Shown here: piece after piece, positions 11,301-19,877 of the stretch
Layout: each line of letters opens with the position of its first letter
Position numbering within the stretch: position 1 is the first letter of the stretch
Source of the DNA: a virus
Length of the DNA: 64,000 nt
Virus record (IMG/VR): IMGVR_UViG_3300044638_008494
Coordinates: 43,023 to 107,022 of that record
Direction: 5' to 3' (one strand)
Translations under genes and position numbers: made by a program
The notes under the pieces: generated by a model
The model's database searches: none
What the model was told of the DNA's origin: nothing
The model's input: only the letters and a program-made list of their open reading frames with translations

Positions 11301-14300
11301 TTGTTCAAAAGATGGGGTTCTGTACTGCATAATCGCAGTATCAGTTTGCGTGGCTAAGCCTAAATTAAATTTAGGTATATCTATTTTTAAAATTTTATTT
11401 AAGCTTCCTATTAATTTTGCAGAATTATCAAGCGCGTTTTTATTTTTTCTAAAATTATTAATATAATCTTGAACTACTTGTGGCAATTGTGAAATATTTT
11501 TTCTACTCTGTTCTTCAAGTCGAAGAGTATTTTGATTTTCTTCTAAACGCTTTTTCAAATTTTTAGATAAATCTTCTGATAATCCTCTTAATTCTGCAGG
11601 TGATGCTTTTTTAAATGCTTCTTTTAATTTTTCAAGTTCTTCTGCGGTGCCTTCCCCGCCTTCTTTCAACATGCTTAAAATATTATCAAATTCTTCTCCA
11701 ATACGGACCGCGTCAAATCCTTTTAATTTTTCCACCGAAGGAATTACCTTGTTTAACATGTCTATGCGGCCCTTAGTATCAACATCTTCTCCACCGGCAT
11801 AATCAAATGTAGATAAAATAGAATCAGCAATTTTTTTAGATTGATCTTTTCCTATATTGGTCCATGATGTTATAAATTCTTTACCAATATCTGTAGTTAA
11901 CGATTCAATATTTGCACCTCTTGTTTGATCTTGTATATATTTAGCTAAAATTTCTTGCTGTTTTGCAACATCATTTGTCGCAGATATTTGGTTTTGTATG
12001 CTTGGTGGCAACTTTGATAATTGTCGCAAGTATTCATTTTCTGCTCTTGTTATATCTTTAATTGGGGCATTGGATTCAGTTAAATCACTTAATTTTTCTC
12101 TAGCTATTAGTAATCCTTGCGTAGACTCTTGTGCTCTTTGTGCATTTTCTGTTGCTTTTTGAACTCTTTGAGATGCATCGCCCAATCCATTTATAGATAA
12201 TGCTAGCGCATCTACAATTGGCTTTGCTGATAATGCAGCTCCAACTATTCCTCCTATTATTGCGCCTGGTGCTCCACCGCCAACTGCCGCGCCAGCCCCT
12301 GCAAAACCACCAATATTGCCTAATCCAGTCAAAAGTGACCCCGCAACTGTTTGATCTCCACCAGCTATCTGAGATCCTATTCCGCTTGCTGTTTGAAGGG
12401 CGAATCCCAACCCCAAACCTTTATTTTTTGCAAACTCATCAAACCTTTCTCTTTTAGTCAAGCTTCGTTTATTTATAGCAGATTGAATTGTTGCTGCTCT
12501 TTCTTCAGATTTGGCCTGATCTCTCGCTACACGCTCTCTTCTTTTTTCCCTTTCTATTTGACCAGCCATTCCAGTATCTGTCCATGTCCCTGCTTGGGCA
12601 TTATATAATGTAGGATTTTGTCTGGCTGTATTTTCCTGAATATCTAATTTTTGCAAAAGCTTGTTTTGCCTATTTATTCTTTGCTGGTTAGATTCAAATG
12701 CTTGATCTAATGTTTGTCCGGTGGATTTTAGTTCTCCTTTTAATTTTCTTAATTCTTTTGCTCCATCATCCAGCTGTCCTCCAAAAAATGCTAGAGAAAA
12801 TAGCAATCCAGAAATTGATGCTGAAATTGCTGTAAAATCTGTTGCTCCAGAGGTGAAATTTGTTGCTCCAGAGGTGAAATTTGTTTCATTATCTCCTGCG
12901 GCAAAATTTGGAATGAATCCAGAAGAGGCCAATAATCCAGCACCTTTCTGCATCTCTGCAGAATCCTTCATGGCGCGATTTTTTCCACCATGTTGGCGCA
13001 TAGCTGAGGCAAACGAAGGCTGACTTTTATTTCTTACGTGCAAGAATGGCTTATCATCTATTACGGCTTTTTTTCCAGAAATAGATTCTTCTAAAGCAAT
13101 AACTTCTTTGACATACTGATCTGATTTTGCAAAATTTGGTATAAAACCAGAAGCTGCCATATCAGAAGTTTTGCGTATATTTTGATTATAATTTCTTAAT
13201 TCTTTTATGGCCATTGGGCTACTAGCCAGCGACTGCAAATCCTTATCTGATAAGCCCAACTCTTTTGCTCCTTGAACAAGTGGCTTGTATTTTAAATCTC
13301 CGATCTTAATTGCGTCCAGATTAAATCCAGCATTAGATTTAGATCCGTACAGCAGTTCTTTAAATTTATTTAACTTGTCTGGCGTTCCAAGTTTTAACAA
13401 CGATCCTTGCTGTATTCTTGCCAAGGCAGATTGTGCCGCAGATCTTTCTCCAAGGGTAGCGCCGCGCTTCATCAATTCTTGAATTGCTTGTATATTTACA
13501 AAATTTGGTATAAAACCAGAAGCAAATTTACCAACATTCGGCTGACTTTCAGATGCAATCCTCTTAGCCATATGTCCAAATACTATTGGGTCAATAAGCC
13601 CTACTTTATTTGTTTTTATTAAACCTTCTGGAGAAATTCCACCTTCGCGCGCCTGTATTTGCGCTTCTTTTGGAAGTGGGCGCATAAATGTAAAATTCGC
13701 TGATGAGGCAGTATCTAAAGCTAATGCTTGCAACCAATTTGGCTTTTCGCTTACAGACCTTTTTGCACTCTCAAATCTTGAATTGACAATAGCAATTAAA
13801 GATTTTTCTACCTCATAATCGTTAATTTCATCTTTAAATGTATTACCAGCAAATCTTTGCGATGTTACCAATGAGTTACCAGAGACTCTTCTTAAAGGCA
13901 ATAATTGTAAATTTGAATCAGTTTTTTTTAGTTGCCTTGTAGCTTTTGCCCAATCTATTGAACCAATATCTCTTAATTTACCTCTTTGTTGCATTGGGGA
14001 CTTGTAATCTAAAGTCGGTAATTTTAGAACTTTACTTCCGGTTTTAAACGCATGAGATTCTGCCCCACTGCCTAGATATTGTAAATCAGGATATTGTTGA
14101 TATAATTTATTTATACGCTTTTCAACTGCTGGTTTTTGTTTAATCTCCTCAAAATTAAACGAACTCTTATTTCGTATTTGCTCTAAAATTGGGCTATCTG
14201 CAAAATTTGGTATAAACCCACTTGCCATAGCAAACATCCCTTGCTGGTTTGGATATTTTTTTGCAAATATTGCTCCTAATTTTGCTACAATATCAGGATC

Positions 14301-17300
14301 TCTTAAAGCTTCTTGTGGCAATCTATTCTTTTTGACAAAGTCTTTAATCCATTGTGCTTGAAATTTATTTCTTCCAGCCATCATTGGATTTGCTGCAAAT
14401 GCTGGAATAAAACCATCGGCAGCGCCAGAAGATTGTAACGCTGCCATTCTTTTCTCTACTTCTATTTCAAACTGTGATCGCGCTCCTCCCCTTCTAAGAA
14501 CTAGCCCTTCTTTTCTAATACTTTCAATAGCTTTTATTCTAAGAGCCTGAACTTTTCCAAAACCAGGCCCACTTTTTACTTGTTTAACTGCACCAGGTTT
14601 TGCTTCGTTGAGTAATTTTTGCATTACTTCATTAGTTGCACCCGATGAGCTTTTTGCATCATACATTCCAGGCGCACCATGAAATAATTTTCTTAATCTT
14701 GGCGTTATTCTTTCTTGTCTAAAATCAATACCAGCATTTTGAGAAGTTTTTTGTAAGCCTTGCTGAAGTAAAGTAATTAATCCACCCTCGAAGGCAACGC
14801 CAACGGCACCCTCTGCTGCTCCATAGTTAGGAAGATCTTTTGGTGATTTTAAAAAGTTTTCACCTCCTAAAACTTGTCCGAATTGATTCGCCTCACGAAC
14901 AAGTAGGTCGCCTAAATTTTTTTTCAAATCAGGGAGCTGGCCTTTAATAACATCTTTATTAATTCCAGCAACCGGTATTAGCCCTTTGTATTTTTTGCCA
15001 AGATACGAACCAGCGCCCGGTGCCATTGTGTAACCTTCAGAAATATTAGGATAAATAAGAGATACAACCTTGCCATTTAATGCTTTAGATGTTCTCGTAT
15101 CACCAAGATCAATAATTTCATCGCCTTCCTTTGATGATTTGGCAAAATTTGGTATAAAACCAGAAGCTGCATTTGGAACAACCAATTTATAATTGCTTGG
15201 CATAAAAATATTATCCTTTTGTGGAGGATTTTGTTTTTTGCTTTTTCCGTAATTAGTTTCAATAACTTTAGAAATTAAATTATCGTTGTCTATTGTTCCA
15301 AATTTCACCTCGCCCACTGGTTTTCCTTTTGAATTTAATAGGTCCATTCTTGCAGTTTTTGATTCTGCAACTTGCAAACCAAGACGATTCGCAGCAAATC
15401 TCTCGAAATATTTACCAACAAGATCATTTTTTACCCCAGTGAATTGTCTGTCCTTATTAACTAATTTTGTATTGCCAGATAATAAGCTAGGAACCTTTTC
15501 TTTATTTGTGAGCAAATTTTGTTTTAACTGGCCAATTTGTTTTATAGAATACCCATTTCTTGTAAAATATTTAACAGCAGTCTCTGATAGCTTTGAATCT
15601 TTGGAATTTAAATTATTTAATTGTTTATCAAATTGATTTTCAAATGAAGATCTACTACCAATCGAAATAATATCAAATGAAAATGGAGAATATGTATCTA
15701 AACCCTTATTTGCTACTTGAGATGATTGTACTCCAGTTATAGTACCACCTGGCAAAGATTTTTTATTTTTTGGTTGTGCGAAATTTGGCACAAACCCAGA
15801 TGCAGATATTTTTTTAGCTCCATCAGGTAGACCATATTTGCTTTTCATTTCCCTATTCCATACAGCAGTTCCATCACCACCACCATAATTAGGAACAGCC
15901 CATTCTCCAGTATGAGCCACCATTGTCCCCTTTTTATTATTTCCCATTGGGAAATTTTTCATTACAACTGGTCTATCTTTTGCTGGATTTGCGTCACCAA
16001 CTCTATTATTAATATTATTTTGCTCTGCTGCTAGATGCGGCAAAAAGCCACCAGCCGCAGTTTTAACCTTAGAACCTCTTTGTGTTATAAAAGATTTTCC
16101 ACCCACGTTTTGCACACCAACTTGAGACGCTGTTGTTTTTGCTATCTGTGCTGCTATAGAATTTTGCTTTTGCAACTCTATGGTTTGCTGCTTTACAATT
16201 TCTAAATATGCTTTTGCCCCAGAAGCAACAGAGGCTTGGCCGCTAGATATTGCCTTGTATATACTAGCATTATTTTGTAAAAATTTTACAACACTTTGCT
16301 GTATTACTGCTTGTTCTTTAGCTGCTTGATTTACCCCTAAAATACTTTTAAAAGCTTCAACACCATATCTAGAAAATTCTGCAAATAGTTTAACTACCGC
16401 TGCCGTTACCAAAGCAAGCCCTGGTCCGCCAATAAAATTTCCAATTCCGCTTATTATTCCGCTACCAATTTTTGCACCAATACTATCAGCATCAACATTG
16501 TTCACGGCACCAGTGAGAAATTCAGAAATATTTAAAACATTTTTTGCAGCTGGCTCAAAAAGTCCACCAGCAATATTTCCTCCAGCTTGCTGTATATTTG
16601 CCAAGGCACGCGTACCTCTAGCAGAAAGTGTTTCATTTAATTTTTCATTACGCCTTATGGCCTGATCAGTAGTTCCAAGTGATGTTTTTAAAGCTTGGTC
16701 ATATATTGAATATTCCTTACCAAGATCTCCCAGCGCAGCTTTTAATACGTTAATTTGGAATACACCGCCAACCTGCTCAGCTACATAGTTTTTTTGCGTT
16801 GCAGATAATCCATCGTAAACACTAGCAAGTTCTTTCAATAATTGTACTTGCGTTTTTACATTACCCTCGGCATCTGTAGATTGTATGCCTAGCCCACCCA
16901 AAACTTCTTGTGTTTTTTCTCTACCAAGTCTTGTAAATATAGTTTTTAATGAGTTACCTATAACAGCACCGCCTCGAGCCGTAACTTGTTGCGCGGTGGT
17001 TACTAAAGCGATCAACTCATCAAAAGAAATTCCAGCATCATCAGCGGAAGATCCAACGCGGCTAAGTGCGTTTGCTAAATCCGCAGAACTAACAGCAAAA
17101 GCAGCATCAACGTTAGCTAGTTTATTTACAATTTCAGTTGCTTGTAGCGCAGATCCCCCAAACGAGTTGATTGCGGCTGTTAATGCAGATACGCTAGCGG
17201 CGGCATCCAATCCACTTAAACGTGTTAAGATCAAAGCCGCTTCTGTTCGCTTTAATGTTTCTTCTACCCCAAGACCTTGACGAGAAAGTTCCGTAGCAGC

Positions 17301-17696
17301 TTCGGCAACCACATCAAACGATTGCGCTGTGTTCCCAGCGATATCGAATAATGAAGCTCCAAATTTCGCTAAATTTCTATCTGTCAAATTTAACAGAACA
17401 TTAACATCTGCTAATTTTTTTTCTACATTTACAAATGTATTAAATAAAGAAGTAACAGCGCTTTGTATCGCAAAGATTGCACCAGCAGATGCAGCAAAGG
17501 CAATAACGCGCGCGTTCGCTGCGGCCAAAGACTTGTCGATTTCTTGTATTTGACCGCTAATTTTGCCCAATGGCTGTGCTGCGCCACCTGCTGTTTGAAT
17601 ATTTAGAGTAACACCTTGCTTGGCAACCTGATCAATTTGCCGCCTAAGTTTCGCGGTATTACCATCAACATCTACTCTGATATTTGGATTAGCCAT
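8370..17696 (-). CDS. Tail tape measure protein, 3108 aa, with embedded cargo-like domains
   Basis: This is the largest gene. Residues 1-450 carry the typical tape-measure start: Ala/Leu-rich helices and a conserved-looking block around ELSRQGLGVEETLKRTEAAL with AGISFDELIALVTTAQQ. Hydrophobic segments occur near residues 415-440, about 1620 and about 1800. Residues about 547-1590 contain eight ASGFIPNFA-type motifs that separate mixed alpha/beta segments. Two of these resemble PD-(D/E)XK nucleases and one resembles a protein kinase fold. Long coiled coils, a duplicated Pro-rich region near the C-terminus and a final helical tail follow. At the usual 0.15 nm per residue the length would give a tail near 450 nm, less if the inserted domains do not span the tube. 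It lies between the assembly proteins and the tail-tip genes. Confidence 0.93.
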   Translation of the reverse strand: MANPNIRVDVDGNTAKLRRQIDQVAKQGVTLNIQTAGGAAQPLGKISGQIQEIDKSLAAANARVIAFAASAGAIFAIQSAVTSLFNTFVNVEKKLADVNVLLNLTDRNLAKFGASLFDIAGNTAQSFDVVAEAATELSRQGLGVEETLKRTEAALILTRLSGLDAAASVSALTAAINSFGGSALQATEIVNKLANVDAAFAVSSADLANALSRVGSSADDAGISFDELIALVTTAQQVTARGGAVIGNSLKTIFTRLGREKTQEVLGGLGIQSTDAEGNVKTQVQLLKELASVYDGLSATQKNYVAEQVGGVFQINVLKAALGDLGKEYSIYDQALKTSLGTTDQAIRRNEKLNETLSARGTRALANIQQAGGNIAGGLFEPAAKNVLNISEFLTGAVNNVDADSIGAKIGSGIISGIGNFIGGPGLALVTAAVVKLFAEFSRYGVEAFKSILGVNQAAKEQAVIQQSVVKFLQNNASIYKAISSGQASVASGAKAYLEIVKQQTIELQKQNSIAAQIAKTTASQVGVQNVGGKSFITQRGSKVKTAAGGFLPHLAAEQNNINNRVGDANPAKDRPVVMKNFPMGNNKKGTMVAHTGEWAVPNYGGGDGTAVWNREMKSKYGLPDGAKKISASGFVPNFAQPKNKKSLPGGTITGVQSSQVANKGLDTYSPFSFDIISIGSRSSFENQFDKQLNNLNSKDSKLSETAVKYFTRNGYSIKQIGQLKQNLLTNKEKVPSLLSGNTKLVNKDRQFTGVKNDLVGKYFERFAANRLGLQVAESKTARMDLLNSKGKPVGEVKFGTIDNDNLISKVIETNYGKSKKQNPPQKDNIFMPSNYKLVVPNAASGFIPNFAKSSKEGDEIIDLGDTRTSKALNGKVVSLIYPNISEGYTMAPGAGSYLGKKYKGLIPVAGINKDVIKGQLPDLKKNLGDLLVREANQFGQVLGGENFLKSPKDLPNYGAAEGAVGVAFEGGLITLLQQGLQKTSQNAGIDFRQERITPRLRKLFHGAPGMYDAKSSSGATNEVMQKLLNEAKPGAVKQVKSGPGFGKVQALRIKAIESIRKEGLVLRRGGARSQFEIEVEKRMAALQSSGAADGFIPAFAANPMMAGRNKFQAQWIKDFVKKNRLPQEALRDPDIVAKLGAIFAKKYPNQQGMFAMASGFIPNFADSPILEQIRNKSSFNFEEIKQKPAVEKRINKLYQQYPDLQYLGSGAESHAFKTGSKVLKLPTLDYKSPMQQRGKLRDIGSIDWAKATRQLKKTDSNLQLLPLRRVSGNSLVTSQRFAGNTFKDEINDYEVEKSLIAIVNSRFESAKRSVSEKPNWLQALALDTASSANFTFMRPLPKEAQIQAREGGISPEGLIKTNKVGLIDPIVFGHMAKRIASESQPNVGKFASGFIPNFVNIQAIQELMKRGATLGERSAAQSALARIQQGSLLKLGTPDKLNKFKELLYGSKSNAGFNLDAIKIGDLKYKPLVQGAKELGLSDKDLQSLASSPMAIKELRNYNQNIRKTSDMAASGFIPNFAKSDQYVKEVIALEESISGKKAVIDDKPFLHVRNKSQPSFASAMRQHGGKNRAMKDSAEMQKGAGLLASSGFIPNFAAGDNETNFTSGATNFTSGATDFTAISASISGLLFSLAFFGGQLDDGAKELRKLKGELKSTGQTLDQAFESNQQRINRQNKLLQKLDIQENTARQNPTLYNAQAGTWTDTGMAGQIEREKRRERVARDQAKSEERAATIQSAINKRSLTKRERFDEFAKNKGLGLGFALQTASGIGSQIAGGDQTVAGSLLTGLGNIGGFAGAGAAVGGGAPGAIIGGIVGAALSAKPIVDALALSINGLGDASQRVQKATENAQRAQESTQGLLIAREKLSDLTESNAPIKDITRAENEYLRQLSKLPPSIQNQISATNDVAKQQEILAKYIQDQTRGANIESLTTDIGKEFITSWTNIGKDQSKKIADSILSTFDYAGGEDVDTKGRIDMLNKVIPSVEKLKGFDAVRIGEEFDNILSMLKEGGEGTAEELEKLKEAFKKASPAELRGLSEDLSKNLKKRLEENQNTLRLEEQSRKNISQLPQVVQDYINNFRKNKNALDNSAKLIGSLNKILKIDIPKFNLGLATQTDTAIMQYRTPSFEQEAAIGAARIDQQSYIDFIEASKEAADTLKGSFVPQLQDNIKNADLTTSANRGEVVDLQNVSEQIAKAVTIEDIQKIDLSKLPKGLQDAYEKSLEDANFNLKQALQNIDFNNAAQKVQQAFDIAVGRFNDRMQKMQGYAGGVSGLSGFDPTQMEGTELRRAYQAGEIGPLKYKREMDKFEREQSIRRLEAMEALGIPENYQRGERSRLTAMLQDQSDEYLDAIGLGNLKGLGRANVVDMVNQQFGGMKPGQKFANPFNQAAEDLVKSIGYVGINMDKFSQQAFTGLQKEADNAAEKLLNLANCAQTAINALCPSTSGGAFSMQSNARGSATTNPPITSTAAASAIKAAMRGAATTGSVSGAGSAGGVGGVSGVGGSSGGNFTIISPAAAKAMEASQAQQDQAVAQNISILKQILNKLPNTNISGASSGPLGKSFQEIIKEIEEKNYQNVVRRKYNYGPDDPGADLLSWGDKYQTHQMFNEEGRMSGQWSQSMTKEQLTQWRADPNNKLAVDAMNKYGKEFADSLKENFSKYLKNELKVEATDTGRSVNQLAVQKSQNANSEIKNVDDFQQQLKSSIDALLAGQKISDDKMISVIQYLRDELKAGNTYDVTSLLSQMPYQAPNASRDGMLNKGIDGTMATDVMPIIKSVLENSLNPFAIKMIGAIDLNGDKIVSALEGSVMLGGSAENMREVLTPRPNFPQFPKPTLPPPQTFTQPDGSQGFYDPNFGEGGAGSVGMPLQAPKPFPYNNPAVSPYVPPTASPFTNRGVNPLVGQFADPQIQSPLQPIGGPLTRPYTPQSPLLSPAFPQFPKPTLPPPKMFPQPDGGLGYYDPNFNPESKPPIGVEPQAPMAPPKNIEQGKEEIRELKKSLDGSREAVNKNSGIVEEQTKQVQESPQREVSQQPVEDGGKEMTLNQDISFPVDISTDFKIDVSMSEEAIAEVGAKISEVQEQLRAELASAIDAVNRQIAGLQTKNGQTA
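8803..9214 (-). repeat. Duplicated proline-rich segment inside the tape measure gene
   Basis: Two copies of a roughly 85-bp stretch (about 8805-8892 and 9127-9212) share long identical blocks. They encode FPQFPKPTLPPP followed by QPDG and YDPNF in both copies. This is a local in-frame duplication in a Pro/Gly-rich, probably unstructured part of the protein. Confidence 0.75.
12841..12882 (-). repeat. Perfect 21-bp tandem duplication in the tape measure gene
   Basis: A 21-bp unit occurs twice in direct succession (12841-12861 and 12862-12882), with a partial third match beside it. It encodes the heptad NFTSGAT repeated in frame, so it lengthens the protein without breaking it. It looks like recent replication slippage. 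Confidence 0.85.
12902..16058 (-). repeat. Eight dispersed ASGFIPNFA-type motif repeats in the tape measure
   Basis: Copies occur at about 16032-16058 (AAGGFLPHLAAE), 15778-15804, 15142-15168, 14393-14421 (ADGFIPAFAA), 14201-14227, 13499-13523, 13129-13154 and 12902-12929. The consensus peptide is ASGFIPNFA. They are spaced 55-240 residues apart, and the segments between them are unrelated to each other. The motif therefore looks like a linker or docking element that punctuates separate domains. Confidence 0.85.
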
Positions 17697-17766
17697 ATAT
17701 TCCGTAATTTGTACCTTTTACCTAAGATAAATTACAGATTTTAAATGTAAAAATCGCTGCTTATAA

Positions 17767-18753
17767 TCAGCTCTTGCTAGCCAATTCGTATATTCCCATG
17801 CTTCCCTTTGTTTGGGATTCAGAAATTATTTTATCTCCCAATATATCACCGCCAGCAATGCTTTTAACGTCATCCCTATCTCCAAATAAGAAAGTAGATC
17901 CCTTATTTCCTTTTTTATTTTTACTGGTAGATTCTACTCGTTTCCTATTCTTTAAAGATTCAAGCCATTGATCTAATTTATCGGGGTTATCGTAAACCCC
18001 ATCTGGAATTTCAGCGTCAGAGTTTTTAATTATATTTTGATAATATTTCCCCCAAATTAAAACTTCATGCTGATTTTTTGTTAGTTTTATTACTGGCTTT
18101 CCAAACACTTCCATAGATGTGCTCCCTATATACAAGATATTTTGAAAATGATGAGATATGGCTGTTTTTTTTATTATTTTAGAAGAGAAATCGGATAAAT
18201 ATTTAAAATAGTAATATGTTGCCCAATCTAAGATATTTTCAGACTCTTCATCTAGATTTTTATTAAATAATAACTCTTTTAAATCTTCATTTTTAAATAA
18301 AAAATTTTGCAAGAAAAAATCAGAAGTTTTTTTTGTGGCCCACTCCTCTGATGTCATTACGATAAAGGATGATCTTTCTTTATTTAACTTATCTAATTTT
18401 TCATGCTCAGAATTAACTTGCTCGTCAATACGCTTTTTATCAGAATCATAGATTAGTTTTGATCTTGTTGTATTTAATCTATTAATTGTTGATTTTAATA
18501 TTCGAATTTGATTCTCTTTTTCTTCACTCCACCACCCATATTTGGATGCAAGCGCCACCTGATCTTCTTCTCCAAGTATTCCATTAACGCTGGCTTCATT
18601 TAAAAATCTATCATAAATATCTCTTATCTGAAGAGACTCTGATTGGGTTAAATGCTTTAAGTATATTTTTCCGTAATTTTCTATTTGGTATACGGAATAG
18701 CCATTAGATATATCTTCAAAAACGGCCAATACATCAACACTTTGGCCACTCAT
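17767..18753 (-). CDS. Putative tail assembly protein, 328 aa, between tail tube and tape measure
   Basis: The gene sits where siphoviruses encode tail assembly chaperones, directly upstream of the tape measure. The N-terminal half is mostly helical with a charged coiled-coil stretch (about residues 85-125). The C-terminus is Lys/Ser/Gly-rich and looks disordered. It starts 9 nt after the stop of the 258-residue gene. No slippery heptamer producing a fused product was evident, so the classical frameshifted chaperone arrangement is not supported. It may coat the tape measure during assembly; that is inference from position. Confidence 0.5.
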   Translation of the reverse strand: MSGQSVDVLAVFEDISNGYSVYQIENYGKIYLKHLTQSESLQIRDIYDRFLNEASVNGILGEEDQVALASKYGWWSEEKENQIRILKSTINRLNTTRSKLIYDSDKKRIDEQVNSEHEKLDKLNKERSSFIVMTSEEWATKKTSDFFLQNFLFKNEDLKELLFNKNLDEESENILDWATYYYFKYLSDFSSKIIKKTAISHHFQNILYIGSTSMEVFGKPVIKLTKNQHEVLIWGKYYQNIIKNSDAEIPDGVYDNPDKLDQWLESLKNRKRVESTSKNKKGNKGSTFLFGDRDDVKSIAGGDILGDKIISESQTKGSMGIYELASKS

Positions 18754-18762
18754 AATGTTAGT

Positions 18763-19539
18763 TTATTCCTCGCTTGGCTTTGTGTCTTCTATTTTATTTT
18801 CTTTATTTTCTTCAGTATCAGCGGCAGTACTGTCATCTGCTGATCGATTTGACCCAGAATCGCTATCTTTAAAATCTTGCCAATTCGAGATTCTGTTTAA
18901 AAACCAAAGCGTAATTAAATAATTAAATCTTTGACCAACCTTTATAATAAAGGCTTCATCTTCATTGTCTGGATCAAGCTGATCATACCAGTCCAGCATT
19001 TCATCGTAATTTTCACCATTAAAAAACTGCTCGTCTTCGCTTTTATAAGCTAATTGTGTTAACCACCATTGGATGGTTGCATTTCTTGCCTTAGCCTCTG
19101 CCGTATTTTCAAAAATGTAAATTTGCTCAAGCTCAAATGTTTGAATCTCCCTTTTTGATTCTTCAATTTGCAATTCAAGTTTTGCTTTTTGAAGTTTTTG
19201 TTTATTATCTAATTCGGGCAATTGGTTTAATTTGTTCAACTCGATACTTGATTCAAAAAATGTTCTTTTGGCTTTAGTATAATCCTCTGCTTCAGAGTTT
19301 GAAATTGTTCCTCCTAAGTTTTCTAAAATAGTATTCCAAGCGGCTTTTGGCAATAGGCCAGCCTTAACAAAGCTCGCTAACTGTTTTGCGTATTCAACTT
19401 CGCCAAGTTGCCGCAAGCTTCTTGATGGTTTTAAAATATAAAATCTTTTCTCTTCATTCTTATTGTTTTTAGCAATGAATGAGTAAATCCATTTTTTAGT
19501 ATCAAAGTCCGGTTTATCCTGCACATCATTATTATTCAT
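18763..19539 (-). CDS. Putative tail assembly chaperone, 258 aa
   Basis: An acidic, mostly helical protein with an N-terminal beta/helix part (FYILKPSRSLRQLGEVEYAKQLA), a central coiled coil (about residues 90-140) and a disordered acidic Ser/Glu/Asp tail. It lies between the tail tube and tape measure genes, the standard chaperone position, and the sequence at its start (resembling a description of substrate-binding core residues) fits that role only loosely. It begins 5 nt after the 79-residue gene. It could instead be a minor tail protein. Confidence 0.5.
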   Translation of the reverse strand: MNNNDVQDKPDFDTKKWIYSFIAKNNKNEEKRFYILKPSRSLRQLGEVEYAKQLASFVKAGLLPKAAWNTILENLGGTISNSEAEDYTKAKRTFFESSIELNKLNQLPELDNKQKLQKAKLELQIEESKREIQTFELEQIYIFENTAEAKARNATIQWWLTQLAYKSEDEQFFNGENYDEMLDWYDQLDPDNEDEAFIIKVGQRFNYLITLWFLNRISNWQDFKDSDSGSNRSADDSTAADTEENKENKIEDTKPSEE

Positions 19540-19544
19540 ATTTA

Positions 19545-19784
19545 TTACTTTCTATTATTATCATCATTAATAAACAAAAAATCAAAATTTTCTAATTCTT
19601 TTGTTATATCTCTTATTGTATTATTTCCGTGATCAAGAATTCTCTTTCTAATTTTTTGAAATTCTTCATCTGACATGCGGCCATCAGCTACAATATCTTC
19701 TAATACATAGATAAAAGACAAAAAAAGCCTAGTCACAGACTTTTTAATATATCCGAGTACAAATTCTTTTATATTAAATTTCAC
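19545..19784 (-). CDS. Small helical protein of unknown function, 79 aa (GTG start)
   Basis: The reading frame opens with GTG at 19784, and an AAAAGG stretch lies about 9 nt upstream. This is one of few plausible Shine-Dalgarno sites on this side of the window. The protein is short, helical and charged. It lies just downstream of the tail-tube terminator and upstream of the two putative assembly proteins, so it may be the first gene of a separate tail-assembly transcript or be reached by read-through. No family was recognised. Confidence 0.6.
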   Translation of the reverse strand: MKFNIKEFVLGYIKKSVTRLFLSFIYVLEDIVADGRMSDEEFQKIRKRILDHGNNTIRDITKELENFDFLFINDDNNRK

Positions 19785-19823
19785 CTTTAAAAACCTTTTA
19801 CCTTACATGGTATTACACCATAA

Positions 19824-19858
19824 AATAAAAAAAGGGGCAGAAACTGCCCCTTTTTTTT
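19824..19858 (-). terminator. Intrinsic terminator after the tail tube gene
   Basis: A 7-bp GC-rich stem (GGGGCAG / CTGCCCC) with a 3-nt loop is flanked by A and T runs on both sides, so it can act in both directions. On the minus strand it follows the tail tube stop by about 20 nt and ends in a T run. It would limit transcription into the tape measure relative to the abundant tube protein. Confidence 0.9.
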
Positions 19859-19877
19859 GAATTTATTTTGTTTATAA

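Noticed and set aside
18755-19539. Programmed frameshift making a chaperone fusion upstream of the tape measure
   Set aside because: The two genes are separated by stop codons and 9 nt, and no convincing slippery heptamer with a following structure was seen at the end of the first gene.
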